A DNA stretch of 6,441 nucleotides from Candidatus Kapaibacterium sp. (GTDB lineage: Bacteria > Bacteroidota > Ignavibacteria > Kapaibacteriales > UBA2268): contig JAUQWR010000077.1 of the NCBI GenBank assembly GCA_030835065.1, forward strand, positions 1-6,441. The letters run 5' to 3'. How positions within the stretch are numbered: position 1 is the stretch's first letter; each line of letters starts with the position of its first letter. The position numbers were made by a program, and so were the translations under genes. Under the pieces are notes generated by a model, which searched no databases, was not told the DNA's origin, and saw nothing but the letters and a program-made list of their open reading frames with translations. Shown here in pieces: positions 1 to 6,441 of this stretch.

Positions 1-250
1 CATCGGTTAAGTCAAGGTTTTTGATGGATGTCATATCAATCAAAAATTCTCCACCTACCAAAGCACCTTTTTCAAGAGAAACAAAGCCTGATTTGAGCGA
101 TACAGTACCATTATGAGCTCCTGTTACTTTCTTTCCTTCCCATTCGATCACACTTTTCGAAACATTTACTTCCGCATTTTCTGCTGCAAATATATTTAAT
201 GGCAAAACAATTGCTAAAGCTATCATCAGTGCTTTAATTTTGTGTTTCAT
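1..250 (-). CDS. YceI-family secreted protein (N-terminal part, cut by window edge)
   Basis: The first 83 codons are present, read leftward from an ATG at 250-248; the rest lies beyond the left edge. Residues 1-23 form a signal peptide: a Lys-rich start (MKHKIK), a hydrophobic core, and an Ala-rich end (IFAA) suggesting signal peptidase I cleavage near residue 22 or 23. The mature part opens the YceI beta-barrel fold: VIEWEGKKVTGAHNGTV at 34-50, then LKSGFVSLEKGALVGGEF at 52-69 and IDMTSIKNLDLTD at 71-83, which is very characteristic of the family. YceI proteins are small periplasmic lipocalin-like barrels; some members bind polyisoprenoid or other long lipids, but the ligand here is unknown. 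The start is supported by an AGGAG Shine-Dalgarno sequence (261-257) six bases upstream. The gene is transcribed divergently from the methyltransferase gene. Family assignment is firm; the biological role is not. Confidence 0.9.
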   Translation of the reverse strand, partial: MKHKIKALMIALAIVLPLNIFAAENAEVNVSKSVIEWEGKKVTGAHNGTVSLKSGFVSLEKGALVGGEFLIDMTSIKNLDLTD

Positions 251-256
251 TAAAAA

Positions 257-261
257 CTCCT
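257..261 (-). promoter_or_regulatory. Ribosome binding site of the YceI gene
   Basis: The minus strand reads AGGAG followed by TTTTTA and then ATG, a strong Shine-Dalgarno match at six-base spacing. It fixes the start at 250 and contrasts with the methyltransferase and dprA genes, which have no visible Shine-Dalgarno sequence. Confidence 0.7.
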
Positions 262-274
262 ATCAAAAATTAAT

Positions 275-308
275 AATTTAGTTACGACTAACATTTAAAA
301 CGAAGCAA
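275..308 (-). promoter_or_regulatory. Possible promoter of the YceI gene (weak)
   Basis: On the minus strand TTGCTT (308-303) is followed after 18 bases by TAACTA (284-279), with TAAATT overlapping just after it. This is a mediocre sigma70-like pair about 30 bases upstream of the start codon. In such A/T-rich DNA, matches of this quality arise often by chance, so it is only a candidate. Confidence 0.2.
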
Positions 309-320
309 AACAAAAAAAAT

Positions 321-351
321 TTTGAATATTATTAAAAAAATTGTATATTCT
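321..351 (+). promoter_or_regulatory. Possible promoter of the methyltransferase-dprA-synthase operon
   Basis: TTTG at 321-324 is followed after exactly 19 bases by TATATTCT at 344-351. This fits the Bacteroidota-type spacing (TTTG, about 19 bases, TAnnTTTG), with two mismatches in the downstream box. The same stretch also reads as a sigma70 pair, TTGAAT (322-327), 16 bases, TATATT (344-349). Initiation some 6-8 bases further on would leave a leader of about 10 nt before the ATG at 366, too short for a normal Shine-Dalgarno sequence, and none is seen. The rest of the 251-365 intergenic region is A/T runs with no other recognisable element. Confidence 0.35.
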
Positions 352-365
352 TTAAAAATTTTATT

Positions 366-1184
366 ATGAAAAGAATAGAAAACATAGAAGATACTAATAC
401 TAAGTATTATAAAAACCTCAATTTTACGCCATTATCTCACATAGAGGATAATGTTATGATTTTTGAGGGCGACAAGGCAGTAAAAAAATTACTTAAGTCA
501 GATTCAGAAATTATTAGCCTATTTATATGCAATGAAATGCTTAATAATTATACAGAATTTATAGAAAATTCAAGAATAAATACTGATCATACTTACATTG
601 CTGATAAAACCCTGATGAATGAAATCGTTGGATTTAAACTACATTCTCATGCCTTAGCAATTGCTAAAATTCCCAAAAACATAGAAATTGAAAATATGCC
701 CAAAAGAATTGTAGCAATGAATGGAATAGTAAACTCCGAAAATGTTGGTGCAATAGTAAGGAATGCTGCTGCATTCAATACTTTTGGATTGATTAGCGAC
801 AAAAAAACTTCTTCACCTTTTTTGAGAAGGGCAGTAAGGGTTTCAATGGGAAATATAGTTGATATGAAAGTAAGAAAGAATGTTGATTTGATAGACGAAA
901 TTCAAAAATTAAAATCTATGGGTTATTTTATTATTGCAGCTGAAATTTGCGATAATTCTATGGCTATTGATATGATTGCTAGTGCTGATAAGTTTTGTTT
1001 GATTTTTGGATCGGAAGGAAAAGGGATTGAAGTTTCAATATTGGATTTATGCGACCAGATTGTTCATATTCCAATAAATAGCTCGGTAAATTCGATAAAT
1101 GTTGCAGCAAGTTCTGCAATTTTATTACATAAATTGAGTAGCATCCATGAAATCAAATCAAACAATCAGATGGACGAAACATGA
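366..1184 (+). CDS. SpoU/TrmH-family RNA 2'-O-ribose methyltransferase
   Basis: This 272-residue protein is predicted to move a methyl group from S-adenosylmethionine to a ribose 2'-OH of rRNA or tRNA in the cytoplasm. Residues about 25-105 resemble the N-terminal substrate-binding domain of this family. The C-terminal part carries the three SPOUT knot motifs. Motif 1 is NSENVGAIVRNAAAF (123-137), with Asn126 and the catalytic-type Arg132. Motif 2 is LIFGSEGKGI (212-221). Motif 3 is IPINSSVNSINVAASSA (235-251), with Asn245 in the SAM pocket. RRAVRVSMGN (154-163) is also typical of the rRNA-type branch. Length is normal. No Shine-Dalgarno sequence precedes the ATG, but the N-terminal domain fits from this Met. 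It is the first gene of the probable operon, and its last 38 nt overlap dprA. The exact RNA target cannot be read from the sequence, so no gene symbol is given. Confidence 0.9.
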   Translation: MKRIENIEDTNTKYYKNLNFTPLSHIEDNVMIFEGDKAVKKLLKSDSEIISLFICNEMLNNYTEFIENSRINTDHTYIADKTLMNEIVGFKLHSHALAIAKIPKNIEIENMPKRIVAMNGIVNSENVGAIVRNAAAFNTFGLISDKKTSSPFLRRAVRVSMGNIVDMKVRKNVDLIDEIQKLKSMGYFIIAAEICDNSMAIDMIASADKFCLIFGSEGKGIEVSILDLCDQIVHIPINSSVNSINVAASSAILLHKLSSIHEIKSNNQMDET

Positions 1185-2253
1185 ATTAATAATGCTTTCG
1201 TTTCTTAAAGGAATTAGTTATGCTCAAATGAAAGAAATTGTTGAGCAATATATTGATTTAAATGATTTTTGTAAAAATATGCCAGCATCAGTTGAAGAAA
1301 GAAATTCTCTTGGAGGATTATTCGACAACCCATGGAAAAGAATTAAAACGCTTGCAGACGAGCAGATTGATCTTATGGATAGTAATAATGTAAAATTATT
1401 GAGTATTTGGGATAAAGATTATCCTGAATTATTAAAATCAATTGCCTCACCTCCCACATTTCTATATTTAAAAGGAAAAATAGTCAACAAAAAGAATATT
1501 TCGATAGTAGGCACAAGGCATTGTACTAACTATGGAAAAATTAATGCTGAAAATTTTGCTTCAGCTTTTGCAATTCATGATCTTAATGTAGTAAGTGGAT
1601 TAGCATATGGAATAGACACAATTGCACATACATATGCTATCAAGGCATCCGGAACAACTTATGCTGTGATTGCAAGTGGAATAGATGAAATAAGTCCTCA
1701 TTATTCTCAAAAATTAGCAGATGAAATTGTTGATAATGATGGTGCAATCATATCAGAGTATAGATGTGGCATCAAAGCAAAACCAGGATACTTTCCACAA
1801 AGAAATAGAATAATAAGTGGAGTATCGATTGCAACTTTGGTAGTAGAAAGTGATATAAAGGGTGGTTCGATGATTACAGCAAGATTTGCATCAGATCAGG
1901 GAAGAGAAGTTTTTGCAATACCAGGTAATATATCGAGCAGGAAGAGTGCAGGTTGCAATCATTTGATACATGAAAATATTGCGGCTCTTGCAAGTTCGCC
2001 AGACTCTATATTAAAAGACATTGGATTGATGAAGTCAAATAATATTATTATTAACAAAGAGTCTTTGACTTTTTCAAGCGAAGACGAAAAAATAATTTTT
2101 GATTCGATTGGCGACGAACCAATGCAGATTGATGAAATATTTGAGAAAACCGGAATGGAAATATCAAATATTCTTGTTAAATTGCTTGAATTAGAATTTA
2201 AATCTTATGTAAGGCAATTGCCTGGCAAATATTATATTCGAAATAATTTTTAG
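1147..2253 (+). CDS. dprA: DNA-processing protein DprA
   Basis: DprA binds incoming single-stranded DNA in the cytoplasm and loads RecA during natural transformation; it is also widespread in species not known to be competent. The 368 residues show three regions. A helical N-terminal part (about 10-70) includes LIMLSFLKGISYAQ. The Rossmann-like core (about 85-290) includes SIVGTRHCTNYG (119-130), SGLAYGIDTIAH (150-161), FPQRNRIISG (216-225), GGSMITARFASDQGREVFAIPG (239-260, split as GGSMITAR and FASDQGREVFAIPG) and GCNHLI (269-274). A C-terminal winged helix (about 310-366) follows. Arg124 in VGTR matches the position implicated in DNA contact in characterised DprA proteins. SGLAYGID rather than SGLARGID is usual in Bacteroidota. 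The ATG at 1147 is the only upstream start that keeps the N-terminal helix; it has no Shine-Dalgarno sequence and overlaps the methyltransferase gene by 38 nt, suggesting translational coupling. Confidence 0.95.
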   Translation: MKSNQTIRWTKHELIMLSFLKGISYAQMKEIVEQYIDLNDFCKNMPASVEERNSLGGLFDNPWKRIKTLADEQIDLMDSNNVKLLSIWDKDYPELLKSIASPPTFLYLKGKIVNKKNISIVGTRHCTNYGKINAENFASAFAIHDLNVVSGLAYGIDTIAHTYAIKASGTTYAVIASGIDEISPHYSQKLADEIVDNDGAIISEYRCGIKAKPGYFPQRNRIISGVSIATLVVESDIKGGSMITARFASDQGREVFAIPGNISSRKSAGCNHLIHENIAALASSPDSILKDIGLMKSNNIIINKESLTFSSEDEKIIFDSIGDEPMQIDEIFEKTGMEISNILVKLLELEFKSYVRQLPGKYYIRNNF

Positions 2254-2262
2254 GGTGTTATA

Positions 2263-2267
2263 AAGGA
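2263..2267 (+). promoter_or_regulatory. Ribosome binding site of the isoprenyl synthase gene
   Basis: AAGGA lies six bases before the ATG at 2274, inside the 20-nt gap after the dprA stop codon. It supports this start and shows that Shine-Dalgarno initiation is used by some genes of this organism. Confidence 0.65.
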
Positions 2268-2273
2268 AATTCT

Positions 2274-3257
2274 ATGAATTTTGATGAGAAGTTTACTTCT
2301 TTGCAAGAGCTAGTCGAGGACAAAATTAAAGATTACATTAGGATTAAGGAACCCAAAAGCCTCTATGAGCCATTTTCTTATATCATGGAAGCTGGAGGAA
2401 AAAGAATCAGACCTATTCTAACGATGGTGGCAGCTGGTGCAATTGGTGCAGATCCAATTTCTGCATTGAATTGCGGTGTGGCTATCGAAATTTTGCATAA
2501 TTTTACTCTTGTTCATGATGATATTATGGACAAATCTCCAATTAGAAGAAATCGCCCAACTGTTCACATGAAATGGAACGATTCAATTGCTATACTAACA
2601 GGGGACATGATGGTTGGATATGCTTATACTTTGCTTCCTTTTGGCAGTGAGCATCCTCGCACTAAGGATATTTTGGAGATTTTCTCTAATGCGTTGATTG
2701 AAGTCTGCGAAGGGCAAGTATATGATATGGAATTTGGCGAAAGAAATGATGTTAGTTTAGATGAATATATCTCGATGATTACACAAAAGACTTCGAGGCT
2801 GCTCGAAGCTTGTGTTTTGATGGGTGCTAATATTGCAAATGCAAGTCCTGAACAATTAAAAGCTTTAGATGATTATGCGATTAATGTTGGTTTAGCTTTC
2901 CAAGTGCAAGATGATATCTTAGACATGTCTGCAGATCAATTGAAATTTGGTAAAAAAATTGGTCAAGATATTATTGAAGGTAAGAAAACATATTTGATAA
3001 TCAAAGCAAAAGAAATTGCCAGCGAACAATCAGATATTGAGTTATTAGATTTGTATCTCAACTCGCATGGATTGAACGAAACTTATGTGAATAAGTTCCA
3101 AGAACTATTTCAGAAATTAGGTATATATGAAATAGCACAAAATGCTGTTGATGATTATTTCAACAAAGGGCTGGAAAGTTTGAAATTATTACCTGATAAT
3201 GAATATACAAAGATGCTTGAGTGGTTTGTTCATAAATTGAATAAACGAGTATTTTAA
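2274..3257 (+). CDS. Trans-isoprenyl diphosphate synthase (polyprenyl synthetase family)
   Basis: This 327-residue, all-helical cytoplasmic enzyme condenses isopentenyl diphosphate onto an allylic diphosphate to make a linear trans-prenyl chain for quinones, carotenoids or other isoprenoids. Hallmarks seen are GGKRIRP (41-47), the first Asp-rich motif DDIMD (82-86) followed by RRNRPTVH (91-98), AFQVQDDILD (208-217) containing the second Asp-rich motif at 213-217, and GQDIIEGKKTYLI (230-242). All metal-binding aspartates are present and length is normal. Chain-length clue: Phe77 lies five residues before the first Asp-rich motif, and that motif has no two-residue insertion. In characterised enzymes this combination limits products to about C20 (archaeal-type GGPP synthase), whereas long-chain synthases have a small residue there. 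Product length is therefore inferred, not certain. It is the last gene of the probable operon, 20 nt after dprA. Confidence 0.93.
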   Translation: MNFDEKFTSLQELVEDKIKDYIRIKEPKSLYEPFSYIMEAGGKRIRPILTMVAAGAIGADPISALNCGVAIEILHNFTLVHDDIMDKSPIRRNRPTVHMKWNDSIAILTGDMMVGYAYTLLPFGSEHPRTKDILEIFSNALIEVCEGQVYDMEFGERNDVSLDEYISMITQKTSRLLEACVLMGANIANASPEQLKALDDYAINVGLAFQVQDDILDMSADQLKFGKKIGQDIIEGKKTYLIIKAKEIASEQSDIELLDLYLNSHGLNETYVNKFQELFQKLGIYEIAQNAVDDYFNKGLESLKLLPDNEYTKMLEWFVHKLNKRVF

Positions 3258-3276
3258 TTCAAGTATTTTAATTCAA
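3248..3276 (+). repeat. 14-bp perfect tandem duplication over the synthase stop codon
   Basis: GTATTTTAATTCAA occurs at 3249-3262 and again immediately at 3263-3276. The first copy encodes the last two residues (Val-Phe) and the TAA stop of the synthase; the second is non-coding. The copies are identical, consistent with a recent slippage duplication downstream of the stop that leaves the protein unchanged. Confidence 0.85.
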
Positions 3277-3317
3277 ATATAAAAAATATGGCTGCTACAA
3301 GATTTTGTAACAGCCAT
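3275..3317 (-). terminator. Intrinsic terminator of the RND permease unit, possibly bidirectional
   Basis: Positions 3288-3300 and 3305-3317 form a 13-bp inverted repeat around a 4-nt loop (ATGGCTG and TACAA on one arm, TTGTA and CAGCCAT on the other). Read on the plus strand there is one C-A mismatch (3295 with 3310). Read on the minus strand that pair becomes a G-U wobble, so the hairpin is unbroken, and it is followed by a U-rich tail (ATTTTTTATATTT, 3287-3275). It lies 24 bases past the RND stop codon. On the plus strand the tail is only GTTTATT, so termination of the synthase operon here is plausible but weaker. Confidence 0.8.
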
Positions 3318-3340
3318 GTTTATTAATACACCTTAAAATA

Positions 3341-6300
3341 TTATAGACTGTCTTTAGACATAATATCCTGATTAGTATTAGGTTTGCCTTTGAATAATCT
3401 TTTTATTCCATCCATCAATTTGCCATTTAGAAAATCAGCAGCAGGAATAATATAAATAGTTAAAAAAGTAGAAGCCAAAAGCCCACCGGCACTAACAACT
3501 CCAAGAGGAGTACGAATTTCTTTGCCGAAATCGCCCATACCTAGAGCCATAGGAAGCATACCAAGAATAATAGCCAAAGAAGCCATAATCTGAGGTTTAA
3601 GTTTTAGAGGAGCTCCTTTTATTAAGGCATCTTTCCTTGATAAGCCATCATCTTTGATAAGTTGGTTGGTATAGTCCAAAATAAGGATAGCATTATTAAC
3701 AACGATACCAATAATCATAACCACAGCAAGCATAGAGATTGTATTCATAGTAGCACCGCTAAAGAATAGAGCCCAAACGATGCCAATAAATGATAAAGGC
3801 AGAGTAGTCATGATAATAAATGGTTGAATAATACTTTCGAGCAAAGCAGCAAGCAAGAGGTAAGTAAGAATAACAGCTAACAAGAATGCTTTAGCCATAT
3901 CGGCACCTGTTTCTTGCATCATTTCAGCATCACCACCCCATTTAATCATATAGCCAGGAGGCATTTTTATTTCAGCAATGCGTTTTTCAATCTCGCTTGT
4001 AACATTTCCTAAAGGAACGCCTGCTGCAGGAGCACCAGTGAATTTAATTGCTTTATACTTATCTCTATGTAAAATCTTAGTATAACCAGTGGTAAATTTA
4101 ATATCAGCTAATTGAGCCAATCTATAAGTACCTGTAGGAGAAGAAACAGTAATATTTCCTACTTTTTCAGGTGTATTATAAGAATCATCAGTCAAATTAA
4201 CTTTAATATCATACTCTTCGCCTAATTCGCGATATTGAGAAGAAATCAAACCTTCAATTGATGCGCGTAAAGTCATAGCCACATCAGTAACAGTCAATCC
4301 AGCCTCGGCAATTTTATCACGATATGGGAAAACTGTGATTTCAGGTTTACCCGAGCGTGATGTATTATCGAAGTTTACTAATCCATTAATTGTTTGAAGT
4401 CTTGGTACAAGTTTATTTTTAATTTCTTCGAGCTTATCGACATCATTACCTAAAAGATAAAATTCGACTGGAGAACCAGGACCGCCACTAGTATTAGCAA
4501 AGTCAACCTTGATTTTAGCATTTGGAATATCAGCAAGTTCTTGAATAAATTGGCTCATCCATTCTTGAATATGCTTATCTCTCATGTTTGCATCTATCAA
4601 TTTGACGTCCATAGCTGCAAGGTTGGTACCTTTATCCAAATCGCCAACCAAACCTAAAGAAGTAAGAGTTTGAACAACTTCTTTGTGTTGAGTAACTCTG
4701 CGTTCAATTTGAGCTAATACTTTTGTTGACTCATCAAGGTTGAAACCTTCTGGTAGTTCTACTGAAATACGTATATTACCATCGTCAACTATAGGGAAGT
4801 TTTCGAAACCGATTTTAGGTCCCATAACAATAAATGAAATGATCATTAGAAGAAAAGATCCTGTAACTACAGAGAAAGCTCTAATTTTGCCACCTAATAC
4901 CCAAGAAAGTGTAGCGGCATATAAACCCTCAATTTTTGCCCAAATGTTTTCGATAAGGATACTAATTCTGCCCATTTTGATTTTTTGAGGCAAAATGAGA
5001 GCCGAAAGCATTGGAGTAACAGTAAATGAAACCAACAAAGAGAACAATGTTGCATAAGTTACAGTAAGAGCAAATTCTCTAAAGAACAAACCAACCATTG
5101 AGCTCATCTGAGCGAGCGGAACAAACACAACGATGTTGGTAAGAGTACCTGCAAGCACAGCCACAACAATTTCGTCTGTACCTTGCGAAGCAGAATCCTT
5201 GTTGTTATAGCCAAGTTCTTTATATCTAAATATATTTTCGATCACAACTACTGAGTTGGTAACTAACACACCGACTGAGATAGAAATTCCCATCAAAGTC
5301 ATAGTATTAATAGAAAATCCTGACAAGTCCATAAGCCAGAAAGTAGATATGATTGAAGTAGGCATAGCAAGAGCAACAATCAGTGTTGTTCTAAAATTAT
5401 GCAGGAAGAGCAAAAGCACCAAACCAGTAAGAATAACGCCAAGATAGATATTACTCAAAGCATCATCGACAGAACTCTTTATAAATAAAGATTCGTCTTT
5501 AACCATTTCAAGTTTCATACCTTTTGGAAGAGTTTTTTCGATTTCAGGTAAAGCTTCTTTTACAGCATTAGCAACATTAACAACGTTACCTTCTGTAGAT
5601 TTGACAATACCTAATCGAATCACATTATCTTTTCTAGTTTTTGTTTTGTTATCGAAATAAACAGCTCTTTCTCTAACGTCTTTTCCGGCGTCGTAAACAT
5701 ATCCTAATTGCTCGAGTTTTCTAAGCCCGCCCGCAGTAGGAATATTTAAATTTTTAATAGTTTGAGGATCTGAATATTGACCTTGAAGACGAACAGTATA
5801 TTCCTGACCTTCGAGTTTGAAATATCCACCTGGAATATCAATATTATTTGCTTGAAGGATACCAACAAGCTGAGGTAGAGAGATAGAATTTTCGAAAACA
5901 GTTTTGTTGTCTAGTCTAACTTGAATTTCGCGTTCTTGCCCGCCGACGATATTAACTTTAGCCACACCATCGATTTGGGAGAATCTATCTCTAAGAGTTC
6001 TATCAGCAACTTTATATAGATCGCGAGGATCGGCATCACCACTCAAAACCACATCAACTACAGGGAAAGCCTGCAAGTCCACTTTTTGGATAATAGGTTT
6101 TTCAGCATCTTTAGGCAGTTCGCTAATAATAGCATCGATTTTATCTTTAACTTCCTGATTGGCAATATCGACATCTTTTCCGATTTCAAATTGCATAATA
6201 ATAATAGCGACGCCTTCCAAAGAGTAGGAATCTAATGTTTTAATTTTAGCGATAGTAGATACCGCATCTTCAATTTTTTTAGTAATCTGAGTTTCGATTT

Positions 6301-6441
6301 CTTTCGGGCCTGCGCCAGGATAGACGCAAGAAACAGTAACGAAAGGAATCTGAACATCAGGCATAGAATTTAAAGTCAAATTATAATAAGCCAATCCACC
6401 AAATAGAACAAATACGAGAATAATCACACTCATCATAATTG
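3341..6441 (-). CDS. RND-superfamily efflux permease (AcrB-like), N-terminus cut by window edge
   Basis: This inner-membrane trimeric efflux permease would work with a periplasmic adaptor and an outer-membrane channel. Residues are numbered from the Met at 6436. The usual RND layout is visible: TM1 (3-20), porter and docking loop with YPGAGPKEIETQITKKIEDA (39-58), TM2-TM6 (about 328-482), TM7 (about 521-540), a second periplasmic loop, and TM8-TM12 (about 850-999). Conserved stretches include SINTMTLMG (375-383), VVVIENI (396-402), NNAILILDY (914-922) and SLAIILGMLP (953-962). The reading frame stays open past Met1 to the window end, and relatives have some 10-20 residues (with an RP motif) before TM1, so the true start lies beyond 6441. 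The proton-relay positions are atypical: AcrB D407, D408, K940, R971 and T978 correspond to T393, N394, N914, K945 and A952. The substrate is unknown. It is probably the last gene of its operon, with the terminator just downstream. Confidence 0.95.
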   Translation of the reverse strand, partial: IMMSVIILVFVLFGGLAYYNLTLNSMPDVQIPFVTVSCVYPGAGPKEIETQITKKIEDAVSTIAKIKTLDSYSLEGVAIIIMQFEIGKDVDIANQEVKDKIDAIISELPKDAEKPIIQKVDLQAFPVVDVVLSGDADPRDLYKVADRTLRDRFSQIDGVAKVNIVGGQEREIQVRLDNKTVFENSISLPQLVGILQANNIDIPGGYFKLEGQEYTVRLQGQYSDPQTIKNLNIPTAGGLRKLEQLGYVYDAGKDVRERAVYFDNKTKTRKDNVIRLGIVKSTEGNVVNVANAVKEALPEIEKTLPKGMKLEMVKDESLFIKSSVDDALSNIYLGVILTGLVLLLFLHNFRTTLIVALAMPTSIISTFWLMDLSGFSINTMTLMGISISVGVLVTNSVVVIENIFRYKELGYNNKDSASQGTDEIVVAVLAGTLTNIVVFVPLAQMSSMVGLFFREFALTVTYATLFSLLVSFTVTPMLSALILPQKIKMGRISILIENIWAKIEGLYAATLSWVLGGKIRAFSVVTGSFLLMIISFIVMGPKIGFENFPIVDDGNIRISVELPEGFNLDESTKVLAQIERRVTQHKEVVQTLTSLGLVGDLDKGTNLAAMDVKLIDANMRDKHIQEWMSQFIQELADIPNAKIKVDFANTSGGPGSPVEFYLLGNDVDKLEEIKNKLVPRLQTINGLVNFDNTSRSGKPEITVFPYRDKIAEAGLTVTDVAMTLRASIEGLISSQYRELGEEYDIKVNLTDDSYNTPEKVGNITVSSPTGTYRLAQLADIKFTTGYTKILHRDKYKAIKFTGAPAAGVPLGNVTSEIEKRIAEIKMPPGYMIKWGGDAEMMQETGADMAKAFLLAVILTYLLLAALLESIIQPFIIMTTLPLSFIGIVWALFFSGATMNTISMLAVVMIIGIVVNNAILILDYTNQLIKDDGLSRKDALIKGAPLKLKPQIMASLAIILGMLPMALGMGDFGKEIRTPLGVVSAGGLLASTFLTIYIIPAADFLNGKLMDGIKRLFKGKPNTNQDIMSKDSL

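Noticed and set aside
732..764. Non-canonical motif 1 (NSEN in place of DPGN) in the methyltransferase
   Set aside because: N-x-E-N-V-G variants occur in a recognised branch of the SpoU family, and the catalytic-type Arg132 is kept, so this is ordinary variation.
1181..1184. ATGA stop-start overlap at the end of the methyltransferase gene as a dprA start
   Set aside because: The ATG at 1181 is in a different frame from DprA, so it cannot start that protein.
1606..1611. Tyr154 replacing the usual Arg in the SGLARGID motif of DprA as a possible loss of function
   Set aside because: SGLAYGID is the normal form in Bacteroidota-type DprA proteins, so it is a lineage marker and not a defect.
4740..4988. 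82-codon plus-strand open frame
   Set aside because: It lies wholly inside the RND gene on the opposite strand, matches no family I know, and has no ribosome binding site; it is a shadow of the real gene.
5256..5447. 63-codon plus-strand open frame
   Set aside because: It is antisense to the conserved TM2-TM4 region of the RND permease, and its composition mirrors the hydrophobic codons there; it is a shadow.
6434..6436. ATG at 6436 as the true start of the RND permease
   Set aside because: The frame is open to the window end and this Met lies at the beginning of TM1, whereas RND permeases have a short cytoplasmic segment before TM1. The gene is better treated as truncated by the window.

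Overview
The window is A+T-rich DNA (about one third G+C by eye) with compact bacterial gene packing. It most likely comes from a bacterium of the Bacteroidota / Chlorobiota / Ignavibacteria (FCB) group. This rests on protein signatures: the DprA has SGLAYGID where most bacteria have SGLARGID, and the polyprenyl synthase has the HNFTLVHDDIMD form of its first Asp-rich motif. A possible promoter also fits the Bacteroidota -33/-7 spacing. The phylum is an inference; no rRNA or other definitive marker is present.

Layout from left to right. (1) 1-250, minus strand: the start of a secreted YceI-family protein, cut by the left edge. (2) 251-365: an A/T-rich divergent intergenic region. (3) 366-3257, plus strand: three tightly packed genes, probably one operon. 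They are a SpoU/TrmH-family RNA 2'-O-ribose methyltransferase, DprA (overlapping the first gene by 38 nt), and a trans-isoprenyl diphosphate synthase 20 nt further on with a good ribosome binding site. (4) 3258-3340: an 83-nt convergent intergenic region with a 14-bp tandem repeat that includes the synthase stop codon, and a hairpin terminator. (5) 3341-6441, minus strand: nearly all of a large RND-superfamily efflux permease, whose N-terminus runs off the right edge.

The plus-strand genes have unrelated jobs: RNA modification, handling of incoming single-stranded DNA, and isoprenoid chain synthesis. This looks like a housekeeping operon of convenience rather than a pathway. The RND permease is the last gene of a minus-strand unit; its adaptor and outer-membrane partners, if present, would lie beyond the right edge.

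The most noteworthy observation is that the RND permease lacks the usual proton-relay residues: both TM4 aspartates, the TM10 lysine and the TM11 threonine of AcrB are replaced. I see no CRISPR array, insertion sequence, tRNA, rRNA or defence locus, and nothing that clearly amounts to a new system.
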